Assembly: GCA_947646735.1 (NCBI GenBank)
Contig: CANTFK010000528.1
Location: 62,001 to 126,000, forward strand
Direction: 5' to 3'
DNA from: Peronospora farinosa
Lineage: Eukaryota; Oomycota; Peronosporomycetes; Peronosporales; Peronosporaceae
Length of the DNA: 64,000 bases
The position numbers and the translations under genes were made by a program. Below, piece by piece: positions 10,952 to 23,471 of the stretch (position 1 is its first letter; every line of letters begins with the position of its first letter). The notes beneath the pieces were generated by a model. That model had not been told where the DNA came from. It saw nothing but the letters and a program-made list of their open reading frames with translations, and did no database searches.

Positions 10952-13900
10952 CTACCACATCATTAAGAAAAAGCTTTGATTCCATTGAGCACCTACCACG
11001 AGCTGTAGATATGGTTGAGACCCTTCTTCCGCATCATCCTTACTTTTCCACAACAAAAAGCGATACGCGCGATAAACCAGAAAGCAGGTCTAGTACACAA
11101 ACAATACATTGTCAGTCTACTATCGCTCAAATAAAAGAGATGAATGGCGGGGCACACCTTTGCATAGCGATCACCTTCGGCTTTTGTGGATACGGTCCCG
11201 ATCCACAACGCGTGATAACGAAGACGGACCGCAGTCTCCTCCTCCTCTTCTTGCTGAGTTTTGCGCGTTTTCATGTAAACGGCACGCTCAGGTTCGTAAA
11301 GCTCGATTAAATCTTGGTCGGTAGGAAGAGACGATAGGTAATTCCACAGAATCTTCTTGACACGCTTGCTGGTCGGGGCATCGTCCACAAACACAGCTCC
11401 AAATTCTGTTAAGCCGAAAATGAAGATTGCCCAACGGCCACGAATAACGGAAAACAGCAACGCCATCATAGCTACAACCACGAAGGCGGTTGCAGTTTTC
11501 CAAGGGTGTGTCCAGTTCAAAAGATTCTCGGCGCATGCTAATGCTCCACATGTACGACCAATCTCAGTTTGCAGCTGTCTAATGGTGTCTTTCATCTTCC
11601 AGAAAGCGTCAAAAAGGTTTGCTCCGATAACCTTCGACTTCTCTTTTTCAATCATGGCCTCACACACAAACTCAGAAAAGTTGCGTTCCACATGACTCAC
11701 TTGTCGCTTTTTTCGCGCTACGGTTGGTTGAGCTGGTCTCAATTGCTGCGATTCACAAGTTTCGTTCAGACATACTTTATCATTTGGCGACATCGTACCT
11801 TCCTTAGGGATGTGAAAGTCAGCGCGTACAACGAGATAATCACCATCTAACTTTTCTAGGTCTTGAGAAGTGGAATTGGTGTTGCCGTTTGGTGTAGAAA
11901 ATGAAGACAGCGGAAGATACAATTCACTCGACTGGTCGTCTCGCTTAAGAAGACGTCGAAGCGGAATCGTCGTCGTTGCTGCAACAAGATCTGCTGATTC
12001 CTTTGCTTCGCCGCTCAAAGAAATGCACAAATCGAATTGCAGAAGACCAGGGAATGATGACCACGGAACCAGATCATCATGACCAGAAAAGTTTTTCCGA
12101 GATGCTTGCGGGATTGGAAAATAGTAGGCATGGTGATCGACGCCGTAACTAGTGGCTACATCAGACGCTTCTGCTGCATCTTTCAAACTTCGCTGGTATG
12201 CAGAACATTGATTGCAAGCGCACATCTTAGCATTATGGCGCCAAGATACGTTAAAGTTCCGGAACGGAAATGTTTTTCGAAGGTTTGCAGCAAGTATGGT
12301 ACCAGCTGATGACAACGAGTTTTTGCGCCATACTGGATTCCGGCTTTTGCCGACGACATCCGTCCACGCAACAATCGCCTCATCGTAACCAGAAGGGTTA
12401 AGCACTATATCCCTTGACTCGGATTGCTTGTCATTTGGTCGATACTTAATTCGAACATAGTAACCAAGCTTTGACGAGGAAACATCCTTCATATGTGACT
12501 GCGATTCAATGAGAAGACTGTCTGTCTCGCGAGATACATGTGCTTCGTGCACTGCAACATGCAAGTCAGCTAACGGCCTGTATAGCTTCAGCTGTTCCTC
12601 TTGTTCTAGCTCGTACTCCTCGTAGCCTATCCAGCGTGCAATATAAGCCCCCTCGAGCCGAACATGCAGTCGATACAGCATGTACATGAGGATCCCTCCA
12701 AATACGTACGATAGGGCGTATTCAAAGTCAGCAAAGACACAGCTGTACACGAATAAAACAAAGCACACCGCAGATTTTTTCTTGTTTTTCCACGAAATTA
12801 CGCTGGCATATCCGGTATCAATTCCTTGGAAAATCTTCAACGCCCGACCAAAACGCTCGATTGTTATCCGCAGCGATTCAACCGAAAAGTCTTTGTCCTC
12901 GCGTTCGAGAAGATAAGAATCGTCGTTTGCACGTACACGTAGCAAGTCTTCTTTGTGTTCCACATATGTCAAATCAATAAGTGTAAAACCAAGTTTCTCA
13001 CCGGGTTGGAGTTTACATCCCTGAGGCGGCGATAACTTGAAACGTTCTTTGTCACTCAGTATTGGCAGTGTTACCCATGAATCGTTGATTGCAGCTTGGT
13101 TCACCTCGTTATTCAGACTCAAATGGCGAAGAGGATTGCGCAAACCAATCAAAATCGGGTTTGTCCAAATGAATGTATCAGCTTCGCGCTGGAGTAGCTG
13201 AAAGAGTGAGACGTTAAATTGTGCAATGCACAGATCCGAATTGAAATCGATCACTTCAATGTGGAATACCGAGTTTGGATGCCGAACCTTAAAGCACAAA
13301 TTCTCCATGTACATCGGATCTGCACTCTTCAATACAGGGCTGGTTTCATGCATAACGCCGTCAAAATTGATACGACAGTAGGTGTCCCCTTCAAAAATGT
13401 TCTTCGCGTGAAAATCGTCTCGGCAGTGCTTCGTACACAAATGTAAACCACGAAAACTCACAAAAAGGTCCCCTGCTGAATGTGATACACCGTCATTTAG
13501 TACGCGATAATCAATACCTTTATGCTCTATTTTCTTTTGTCCAGCGCTCAGTAATTCTTGGGTCACACATTCACACTGGATCGTAGCCTTCATTATGCAT
13601 CCTTTGTGAACGTCAATACCACAAAGTTCACATCGGTAGCCCCAAATACTTTTCAGTGCATTCATGATAGACCGACCGCCTGAATAGAGCACAGGATCCA
13701 ATAAGCAAACCAACTAAATATAACCATTATCAACGTAGCAGTGACACGTACACACTGCGCAAATAGGGATCGCAAGACCGATGGATTTGAGTTGATGGAC
13801 ACGAAATTTGTGTGCGTTAGTCAAACTGATCTCTCCTTCTGTCGGTACAAACTTGATCGCAAGCATAATCTTGGGCTGCCCCGTGCTATGTGTAAGCAAG

Positions 13901-15165
13901 GAACGAGATGATAAGGTAAACCACCTTTTCGCTTCAATATTCGGGTACCGGAGCAGAGGACTCATGTCCAGTAAAGTACAAGCAATCTGGTCGTCGGCAA
14001 GATAATTGTAATTGTACACCTCGACATCCAATAGCGGGATTGGCGTGATAGTGCTGTTGTACATATGAGAAAACTGCATCGTATTGCCGTTCATGGTACC
14101 CCAAACAGGATTTCGACCACCATTTTCAACCGGTTTGGTCTGCAATGGTTCTTTCCAAGGAAGCAACGATAGTCTGGCGTAAGGCGCTTGCTTGCCAATT
14201 AGTTGTATCCCAGGCAATTCCATCGCACAATGCACCGTTACGTGAAAAGTACCAGGTCTGTTTAAACTTGATACAGGAGTCTTTGACAGGCTTAAAAACT
14301 CATCACGAGACGTAATTTCCGGGTGTTGTGCTAATACATTTGCCGTAAATTGTGCACATCCCTCGTGCGTAATAATGTCGGTCTTTATGAACCGATACAT
14401 GCTGCTAGTAGCATCATCAGGCCATGACACTTCACACATGTCACATGTTCTTGGATACTTGTCAATGTTGTCAGGTATTTCTTCGATTTCTCCCGTCATA
14501 AAAATTGCATCTACCTCTGGAAACTGATCAAGTGGATGTGTATGCGTGTGATCATCCAAAGTCTTTTGTATTTTCATAAACGTTGAATTTGTGGCGCCAA
14601 TTTTCTTGAGTCGGGATCTAGTTTACAGAATATTGCAATACCACATCGAAAAAAAGAAAAAAACATCAGTAAAAGCAACTTTACTCTTGTAAAAACAAAA
14701 AGCCCCACCACACATTCGATCAAACGTACATAGCCGCTCCAATTGGTGTCGTGGCCTTTAATTTCATCATCTCATGTGTTACTTCAGGATCGCGTGTCGC
14801 AAACTTTTCCTGCAATGCGTCCAGTTCTTTCGACGTACAAAGACGTACGACATCTCGGTCGGATATAAACTTGCCCATTTCTTCGTCTTGAGGGACTACA
14901 AGTCCCGTGGATTCATTGAAACACTGCAATTTCTCATGCTTTAACACGTGCTGGAGTTCCCATTCCGCCACTATGGACCTTAGTGACACTGTTTTTTTAC
15001 CTTGTACATGACGTTTTGTAAGGCCTTTACAAAGCCTATAACAGATAAATAGAATAATAACAAGAGAAAGAACAGTTTCTAGTCGTTAAGGGAGGGGGGG
15101 ACGTGTCTTACGTACCAAAAGTCGACGGTATCCGCGCTATTCTTGGCCCGAAATCGAAGCTCCAT
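10952..15165 (-). CDS. C1 and multi-C2 domain membrane protein
   Basis: Five exons by frame and splice fit: 15116-15165, 14730-15035, 13752-14617, 11158-13679, 10952-11089, giving about 1293 residues. Order: Cys-pair motif near 177 (CDMC); first C2 about 240-335; C1-type zinc finger about 388-440 (H...CAVC...CELCGIDVHKGC), completed only when the 72-nt intron 13680-13751 is removed; second C2 about 477-590; hydrophobic hairpin about 710-746; diverged third C2 about 800-1000; second hydrophobic pair about 1133-1170; acidic run QEEEEE near the C-terminus. The layout resembles MCTP/extended-synaptotagmin-like tethers, which bind lipid through C2 domains at membrane contact sites; the C1 suggests diacylglycerol or phorbol-type binding. 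The function is inferred. The last exon is less certain: another donor (GTAGGT) lies just before its end. Confidence 0.72.
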
Positions 15166-15279
15166 GATTGGAAGATTTTGATTTTAGAATGTGGTTCAAC
15201 TCGGAATTAATAGTAACAATTTGATGTAAAATACCCAATTCCATTTCACGCAAATCACTTCAATTTTCAAAGTGATACT

Positions 15280-16031
15280 ATGATTAATATTAGTGGTGAT
15301 ACTATGACTAATACTAGTGACGCCGAGACAGTATTTGAGGACGATTCGCCTTTATCTCCGTGTCTTTGGACGCTTAATCAAGTGATAGAGAATCAGCATC
15401 AAAGGACTGTGAACCAAGAGAGTTATAGTAAAGGCAAGTACGCAAGACTTTGACCTTCCATACCTTTTTATTCATGAAAATGTATTGATTTAAGGACTAA
15501 TGCAACCCCTTTAACCAACTCGTTTGAATAGACTGTAATCTAATACCTCAGCATCATGAGTTGCAACTATCACCGGCATCACAGCTAAATGTGCTTTCCC
15601 ACATTAGTGAACTTGCTGACGCACCATCACGACAGACTGGCATTGTGTCGAGATTAGGAACTCAACAGACACAACGTTCCAATGTGTGGGGGGCGGCAAT
15701 TCAAACTGCAAAGCGAAAAGAGACCTCGCGACCTGTTAAAAGTTCCAGAGCAAGGTCAAAGAGACACAAAAATGATCAAAAGCCAATGCAATCGCAGACC
15801 GATCGACTAGCTACTGATATGCTTGACTGGGAGACTTGTAGCGGTACGAGAATGAACAAGTAGTACTGATTGTTGTTTCATATTTACGAGAGACAATTAT
15901 GTTACTTTTTTTGTATTACTTTTGGTATTTGAACAGAAGGAGATTTATTTACATTTGAGGATAAAATGGAGGAAGATCAGTGGATTTATGAAGAAATTGA
16001 CGATAGCGAATTGGAAGACGAGGCGTCGTAA
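15280..16031 (+). CDS. Hypothetical acidic-tailed protein
   Basis: Proposed three exons, 15280-15408, 15552-15843 and 15937-16031, giving about 171 residues and ending at TAA 16029. The N-terminus is acidic (DAETVFEDDSPLSP), the middle is Gln/Arg/Lys-rich (ARSKRHKNDQ) and the C-terminus is very acidic (EEDQWIYEEIDDSELEDEAS). No family was recognised. The exon 1 donor is the weakest call, since several GT sites are possible and only the one after codon 43 keeps frame. The start codon is 114 bp from that of the divergent C2 gene, so a shared promoter is likely. It could instead be the 5' part of the next gene, but no splice joins them in frame. Confidence 0.5.
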
Positions 16032-16141
16032 AAGCATTTTAACACGTGCATTTACAAAACGAAACAATGCATACCCTCTTATAATAAATACTGTAGCCAT
16101 AGTCATAGCAAGGAAAGGATTATTTTTTATATCAACGTCAT

Positions 16142-17651
16142 ATGACAAACTTCTGGCGAGTGACATCTGCAGACGACGAGGACGGCGATACTGCGTCCTC
16201 GATCTCGGATGTATTTACAACTGTACGTTGTATCCTTTGCCCGATTTTGGTCGTGCTTGTTTGACGCTCTTTTTTGTTGTTGCTGTATATTGACAGATGC
16301 TTAATGTGAATGAGGACATTATTACAGCGACAGCTGAATGCCAAGCAGACGGAGACATTAGTGGACTCATTGCGTAAGAACCTCTATCATTTAATATAGA
16401 GAATATACGACTTACTAATAACTTGATTTAATGTCACTATGTATAGCTACCAGTGCATTCTCCATCGGGATCTAATGGAAATGGCCGAGTTCATTGACTC
16501 CATCTTTGGTGTCTATAGCAGTATTCACACTATCAACAATAGCACTAGTGATACTACTAGTAGTACAGTATGAAAGCCTTGTATGGTTTCTATGATTGGG
16601 TTTGTCGCTTGATTCTAATGTTATTGTTGTTGTTGTTGTTGTTTTGTTGTTATTGGCACAGCTACTGCAGCAAAAGAAGAGTGATGAGTCGGAGCATCAT
16701 CTGATTGATCTGACTGCTGAAGTTGCAGAGGACAAAGCATTTGCTCCCACAGCAGAGACTTTTCCTACGGTAGGTAAGAAGAAGTTGGTACGACAGAATA
16801 CACAGCGTGGTGCACTGCTTGCAGCTATTGAAGCTGGGGAGAAGGTTCGGGAGACTCGGCGATCCAAAGAGCAGTGGATCAAGTCACGGCATCAAGTGCT
16901 TGAAGAGGAAGGCGTTAGTGCAATAACGAACAAAAACTCTAGCGGTATGTTGGAGATTGCCAGCACGCAATTGGGAGAGAAGGAAACGCAACAAGAGAAT
17001 GGAGGATTGGCGTTGGCGAATCAGCTGCGGGCACACCAACATGTTGCTGCGTTCTTGCAAACATTCAACGAGACGACACCAGCAGGCCCTCCGCCCACTA
17101 TGAACGTTTTGCTTGCCAACCAGTTAGCTATGCATGCCACAGCTCCACCTTTGGCAGTCCCTGCTCCACTTTTGCCATCAATGTCGGTAGCAACCATTGC
17201 TGCTGCGACAAAACCGATTAAGCCAAGCACAGCCGGAGATAGTACCCCCAAGATCGCGCTGCCGCCAGCACATTCCATGTATGATATGCTCTTTTCTTTA
17301 TCAGGGATATTTAATCCGCAAGCCACCGCAGGATTTATGCCACTGCTGCCGTGGCAGCAGCAAGCTCGAACAGCAATGCCCGCTCGAACTTCAGGTAAAT
17401 CTATTCGCTGTTGTATCACGCTCTGTGAAAAGACTAAGTAGAACTGTGCTTTGTACTTGCTTTGTGTAGTGAAGACGCCTTATTTAAAAAGGATGTGTGA
17501 ATCATGTCGTAAGCGGCATTTTAGTGTTCGTCAATGCCGTCTCGTGCTTCAACATTCAGATCCTGAGTGGCAACCTGCACAGCCGCCACCAGCCAATCGA
17601 CGACGGAGGCGCAAGCAATCCGCTTCCAATACCACCAAACAAGTAACTTAA
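16142..17651 (+). CDS. Hypothetical protein, C-terminal Cys motif
   Basis: Five exons with consistent phases: 16142-16222, 16297-16373, 16447-16567, 16662-17394, 17470-17651, about 397 residues. The acidic start (SADDEDGDTASS) is followed by a helical segment (LHRDLMEMAEFIDSIFGVY), a basic helical region (AAIEAGEKVRETRRSKEQW), a long Ala/Pro/Thr-rich low-complexity part, then CESCRKRHFSVRQCR and a basic Arg/Lys tail. The Cys-Arg motif C-x2-C-x8-C could bind zinc or nucleic acid. The acid-helix-basic build suggests a nuclear protein, but no family was recognised. An exon upstream of the first ATG cannot be excluded. It converges on the V-ATPase gene, with about 200 bp between stops. Confidence 0.6.
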
Positions 17652-17852
17652 ACTTTCCAAGCACTACTCTTTAAGTTTGACATTCTTTAGCAAGGCAGAC
17701 CTCGTCGGTTGCTGCTCCAGCGCAGCGATTACCACCTACCTTGTCACACAGCAAGCGAGGAGTGCAAAGCTTCCGGCAAGTTACTACAGTCCGAGAGAAT
17801 GACGATCAGAGCATCAGCTATTGGCAACATTAGTTTGATGGAGGGTAGGATA

Positions 17853-19779
17853 CTAACGCACCTCTTCTTTCTCCTCACGTGTTTGCGTCCGACGCGCATA
17901 GTACGTGTCCAAATGCTTCTTCGGGATCTTTTTGAGCAGCTCTTTCGGGAACGCACGGAAAAGCGACCATGCGAGGTCCAACGACTCGAAGATATCACGC
18001 GACTGGTATGGGCCCTGTGCGATGAACTTGCTTTCGAATTTGTCCGTGAACTTCAGGTACAGGTGATCTTCCAGCGACAACGCTTCTTCACCAACTACAG
18101 CCTTCATGGCCTGAACATCCTTGCCAGTAGCATAACTGGCATACTGTACACACGAGGGCAAGCACCACAAATAATGAATAACAGATCGACAGGCGCATAT
18201 ATTCTGTTCGAGTATCCACCTACCAGCTGGTTCGACACGGCGCTGTGGTCGTCACGCGTCATACCGTCGCCAATAGCACTCTTCATTAGACGCGACAGTG
18301 ACGGCAGCACGTTAATGGGCGGGAAGATCTGACGGTTGTGCAACTGGCGATCCACATAAATCTACGACAACAGTCAAATGGAACCAATGTGAGCAGATCA
18401 ACGTACTTTCGTAACTGCGACAATATAGTGAGGCACAGATAGTACCTGTCCCTCTGTAATATAGCCCGTCAGATCCGGAATGGGGTGCGTGATATCATCG
18501 TTGGGCATGGTCAGAATGGGCAGTTGCGTGATGGATCCATTGCGGCCTGTCACCCGACCAGCACGCTCGTATAGTGTCGACAGATCCGTATACATGTAAC
18601 CGGGGTAACCACGTCGTCCGGGCACTTCTTCACGCGCTGCAGAGACTTCACGAAGAGCGTCGGCATACGAACTCATATCCGTCAGAATGACCAACACGTG
18701 AAGGTCGCGCTCGTAGGCAAGATACTCAGCAGTGGTCAACGCCAGACGCGGCGTCACAATACGTTCAATAGTAGGGTCGTTAGCTAGGTTCATGAAGAGC
18801 GCCGTCTTTTGCATAGATCCACTCTCTTCGAAATCATTACGGAAGAATCGGGCCGTCTCCATGTTAACGCCCATAGCGCCAAAAACAATGGCAAAGTTGT
18901 CCTCATGCGAGTCTATGACGTCCTTGCGCTGCACCAGACCAGCCTGACGCACAATTTGTGCAGCAATCTATACAGTCAAAGCCATACCGACGTAAGAAGG
19001 CAAACTGATACAATATCTTTGTGTAGACAGCTAATGAGCCTGTGTCTACCTACCTCGTTGTGGGGTAAACCAGCAGCAGAAAAGAGCGGAATCTTTTGTC
19101 CACGAGCGATGGAGTTCATCACATCAATAGCAGAGATACCCGTCTGGATCATCTCCTTGGGGTAGTCACGACACGACGGATTAATCGGTTGTCCTTCAAT
19201 GTCCAAGTATTCCTCAGCTACAACAGCAGGGGCGCCGTCGATAGCTTTACCAGAACCATTAAAGGCGCGACCCAGCATTTCTTCAGAGATGGCCATCTTG
19301 AGCACATCACCCGTGAATTCACAGTGCGTATGACGATTATCAATACCATCCGTTCCTTCAAAGACTTGAACAACAGCTTTGCTTCCCTGTACTTCAAGTA
19401 CTTTACCCTGACGTTTTTCACCACTGGCCAATGTCAAATTGACAATTTCAGCGAATTTGGGCAGCTACAAAAAGATAATTTTGCACGTCATGAGAAGAAA
19501 AAAGAGAAACTTTTCGTAGCAATAATTCAATAGCAATTACTTCTATTACTACCACACCTTAACATTCTCTAGAATGACGAGCGGTCCATTTACACCTGAA
19601 ATCGTACGATAATCTGAGCATCAAAAAGATTGTAACGAGCTCCGTTATAAACACTTGCTACGCATGACAAATGTCCCGTTTTAATTAACAAGATACTAAC
19701 CAATTCGTGGTTCAACGTAATAGTCTCGCACAACTGCCGCTGCATTTGCCTGAAAGGCCTGTTCTACTGTTGTTGCCAT
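17853..19779 (-). CDS. ATP6V1B: V-type proton ATPase subunit B
   Basis: Six exons, 19701-19779, 19558-19595, 19054-19464, 18446-18967, 18224-18361 and 17853-18143, all phases matching, 492 residues, the usual length for the family. Subunit B is the non-catalytic nucleotide-binding partner of subunit A in the V1 head, which drives proton pumping into vacuoles and endosomes. Diagnostic stretches are seen in order: [69 protein letters not shown] (the degenerate P-loop typical of B), [46 protein letters not shown] and the ERAGR region. The start [16 protein letters not shown] is the only ATG that fits. The second exon is only 38 nt. A well-conserved housekeeping gene. Confidence 0.97.
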
Positions 19780-19999
19780 CGTTCTTCTTATAAAAAAAAG
19801 ATTCCAGGATTTCTCCCTTAAGTTTTCTTCTTCGTCCTAAGTACGAAACATATTGGCTTTAGAGGTTAGCTTCATCAATATATCTATATCTATATGCATA
19901 CACACAATACTAATATGATGGGGTCGAGGGAGAGTGTACTGATTGATACCAATAAGAAGGAAACGCGCAAGCTGCCCCTCCTTTGTTTCAACTTGTTGC

Positions 20000-20845
20000 T
20001 TACTCGTCTTTCTTTATCGACTTGCAATGATCCACAACATCCTCGTTGATATTGTTAGAGACGGAAGCAGTGGCTTCCTCATCAGCAGCCGATGCAACAG
20101 CGGAAGCGGCGGCTTCATCGCTAGTGTCGTGTACGCCAGCAGGTTTCATACGCTGCAGCTTTTCAAGCCATGATACAGCACTACCCGATGTATTCGACGG
20201 ATCGAACGAACCCCGGGTCGAAAGTTGCTGTGGAGAATAGATGAAAACTTCCTCCTTGAGCTTTTTCGTGTAATTGTCCTTAGTCGTCCACTTGGCGCTT
20301 TGCTGACGCAGCAAAGCCACCAGTGCCTCTCGACGACGCTCCACTTCAGCGTTCCGTTCCTGACGCACCACCACCTTCTCCTCGAAATGTTTCCTACACA
20401 AAAGACCCGATGCCGTGAACAACCGTGCAGCCTCCAGAAGTTTATTGACTAAGCAGGATATCTCACCTGACTTTCTCGTTGTGGATGGTCTTCTCACGAG
20501 CGACCTCCTTAGCACGGATAACCTGCTGCTGGCGCTTGATCTCTAGTCGAGCTGCCTTAGCCTTTAGAATCTTCTGTCGCTGAGCCCTGTACACATGGAA
20601 CACGTACGTTGTCAAGTTAACCAGATGCCCTCTTTCCTGTCTCTTTAACCTTTGCTACATCAATCCTACTCTGCATCACGTGCAAGCTTCTCTCTACGAC
20701 TCTTCTCCTCTTTAATAAACTCTTTACGCAGCGACGCAATCTCATTACGGTACTCGACACGTGACTGGACGAATGAGTAACTCTCCGACGTATTAGCGGC
20801 TAATGATGTTGAGAACTGTAGCAAGAGTAGAAGAAGAAGTTTCAT
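20000..20845 (-). CDS. Coiled-coil protein, possibly mS26-like
   Basis: Three exons with matching phases, 20670-20845, 20467-20586 and 20000-20393, 229 residues. After a hydrophobic N-terminus (MKLLLLLLLQFSTSLA) the chain is almost all charged helix rich in Arg, Lys, Glu and Gln (EYRNEIASLRKEFIKEEK, then RQQQVIRAKEVAREK), followed by ALLRQQSAKWTTKDNYTKKL and an Ala/Glu/Asp-rich tail. The long basic helix followed by a W-x-T segment resembles mitochondrial small-subunit protein mS26/Pet123, but the N-terminus looks more like a secretory signal than a mitochondrial one. The assignment is therefore tentative. The gene lies directly upstream of V-ATPase B in the same direction. Confidence 0.6.
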
Positions 20846-22080
20846 TTGTTAGTTGCAGTCGAGACATTGCAAAGTTATATAAAGTGGGCTATTAGTGTAC
20901 CAATCGAGCAACACATCCGTTCTTTGCGACGGTGGAAAACCTTGTACAAGAAATCATAATGCAAGACGCAAAATACTGGCGACCACACGTTGCAAACCGT
21001 GAATTATGTAGCTGCTCGCCTCGGTTTTAACGTAATCTTATAATTTTTCAAAATTAATAACAAACGCTCTGTTAACGCTCTGAGACACAATATCCTCAAA
21101 TTTATGATAATACAGGTCTCCCTCCAATAGCTTATGATTACATTGTAACAGCTTACCGAGAGAGACAACCTATTGGAGGACTGTTTGCATTAGAAGAAGA
21201 ATGCAAAGCTAATAAGAGTATCTTTTATAAATTAACAAAGGTTTTATTATGTCGGGGGTCGATGACGAGAAAATAATATAAAAAAGCAAAAGCCACCCTT
21301 GTTACTTATTTTTGTCATGCCATACGTTAAGTATACGCCGTGGTATACTTTTATTTATTTTTTATTTTTAATATATTCTTTGAATTACAAATGCTCCACT
21401 ACTGTTTAATATAACTTGCCGCTTCGGTTATTTTTATAAGTCTCGATACATTTTAAACGCGAGAAAACTAGACCAATAGCTATTATGCGTTCCTTAGATG
21501 ATAGTCACTTCCAAGCCGTTGCAATTATTTTTATACTTTTTTATACTTATTTGTAGAAAATGTTGCAATCAACTGGGCTGTTTCCTTTCGACAAAAGACC
21601 ATAGCGCCTAATATCAGTCTTTTATAAAAAAAAGAATTTCATATTGGGTGTTTTCAAGAGTTTAGTAAGTTAAAGTAGCCAAGAATCAGCCATCCGACTC
21701 AAAAGACGTAGTATGTTCCATGATTCGCTCGGGCAGAAGCTCCTTACGCGGCAAATTAAATGTATCAATGCGCCGCAAGATTACGGCGTCGTCCGATGAA
21801 TCAGACGACCGGTCTTTCGAGCCGTTTAAATCACACTGGGCTTAGAAGGCTAGACGTGATGTCGCTTCTTATATTTAAATCACGCAGGAGGACAGCGAAC
21901 GCATGTCCTTCATGTCGCTCCTGAAATCAAGCCGCAGATGCTAGATCGATACATGGCAGGCAAGCACTTCTTAGCTTACTTTGGGCGCCGTAAATCTTGC
22001 GGCGCATTGATATATTTAGTGTGCCACGTCCCCTTGGGAAAGGAGCCACTGTCCGAGCGAATTAGAGAACATACTTTGTG
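20846..22080. other. AT-rich intergenic stretch before TE block
   Basis: No gene recognised. AT-rich, with homopolymer-rich stretches around 21340-21640. It contains the inverted repeat listed separately, then passes into decayed gypsy sequence. Confidence 0.4.
21753..22018. repeat. Inverted repeat, possible MITE or foldback
   Basis: The arm at 21753-21788 (core tgtatcaatgcgccgcaaga) reappears in reverse complement at 21986-22018 (tcttgcggcgcattgatata), about 30 matching bases separated by about 200 bases. The spacer has no clear open frame. It may be a small non-autonomous DNA transposon or a stem-forming sequence. No flanking duplication was recognised. Confidence 0.5.
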
Positions 22081-22720
22081 CCATTAAGTCGAATGCCTAA
22101 ATTGACTAATTCTAGGCTACTACAACTTACTAAACTTTCAACGTCTTCAAACGCACCGCTAACAGTAACCAGAGCACTTCATCGGCGATAGGAATATAGC
22201 CGCTTCCTTCATCACTGTGACCATCGCAATGACCATGAGTCCTCAAGATGGTGTGAGCAGCGTATTGCATCAGGCGCACAACATCAATTTCTCAAAGTCA
22301 TCGAGCGAACTCGACGACAAAACGCTGATATACATCGTAGCGACAGTGGTATCCACATCACTGTCGGACTACACAGTCGGCTCAAAATCGGACCGACATG
22401 GGGCGCATTGGCGACGACGTAAATTCGTCTCGGTGTATTTATCGCGGCGTTTATATACTCCGCGAAGAACGACAACCACCTCGCCATTCGTTGCGAGAGG
22501 TGTGGACTGTGTACAGCCGTGTGTAACGACGCATGGTCTGTATACACAATGAAAGGTATATCTCCTAAGAGATAGACGCGAAGCTAGCAAGTGCATATTT
22601 CATGGCAAGGAGTTCCTTATCATGAACCGGGTAATTGCGCTCAGCCGGTTGCAGCTGACACGATTGATAACAGACGACACGCTCTGCGCCTTCTGTATCA
22701 TATTGCATCAGTGCACAGTC
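22081..22720 (-). pseudogene. Gypsy family F, 3' part (RNase H)
   Basis: Minus-strand remnant of a decayed gypsy polyprotein. It shows [34 protein letters not shown] and the start of the [10 protein letters not shown] region, then collapses into stops before about 22230. It continues the fragment at 30700-31890; the two were one copy before element B inserted between them. The left limit is approximate. Confidence 0.75.
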
Positions 22721-23360
22721 TGTAGCGGAGCTACACAGCTCTTTAGCCAGAGGAAGACTTTCGGCTGGAAGCCTCTTAGTTCTAGAGAACTAAATAGAGT
22801 GAAGGCTAAAAGCCACTTAGTTCTGAGGAACTAATTAAACGACTTAAAGTCACCCTGTTCTAAGGAACTAGGAAAGAGACTTTTAATCAATCAAGCAATA
22901 TGCTTAAGGTTCAGAGAACCAACGCACAGAGTGCAAGAACAAGCTAGAAGCTTAGGGGTTCAGAGAACCAACGCACGAAGTGCACAAGAGAACAAGTCAG
23001 AACGACTTGCGATCTTAAACTCAAAAGGAGAACTGATTATATTTATGCTTTAAGATTTTATGAATAGTCCTACTCTAAGTACACTACACTAGATTAATTA
23101 CTATAATAGTAATTATTATATGCAGACTTTGCTATTGGACGACGTATCGCCTAAACATCTGTGTATATGTACTTAATACAGCGTTAGTGATTTATCGAAT
23201 CCCAATCGATAAGATACGGTATTACCGAATACCGTATTATAACGCTCATACTTAATACCTCTCTAAAGAGAAGTATAATAATGCATTATATGCAATAGAA
23301 AGGAGAGTTTAAGCGTAAACTCTCGGAAAGACGCTACAACCGTCGTGTAACCCCGTTACA
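22721..23360 (-). repeat. 3' LTR of element B
   Basis: 640 bp, plus strand tgtagcggag ... cccgttaca, so TG...CA. It matches 30060-30699 except for about two bases (near 22732 and in the ggagaactg segment). It contains several short direct repeats (ttctgaggaacta-like and ggttcagagaaccaacgcac, the latter twice). A plus-oriented, truncated copy starts at 63872. Confidence 0.96.
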
Positions 23361-23471
23361 CCCTCCCCCACCAGACTGACGTTCCCATAGAATGTCACTC
23401 GACATCTTTCCTCATAGAGGTAGTGCTTTAGCGAACTTTTAAAACCTCACGGTTTGTTCACGGCACACAAC

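Noticed and set aside
14720..14989. Separate small gene upstream of the C2 protein
   Set aside because: It has no ATG and joins in frame on both sides through GTACGT...YAG introns, so it is exon 2 of the C2 gene.
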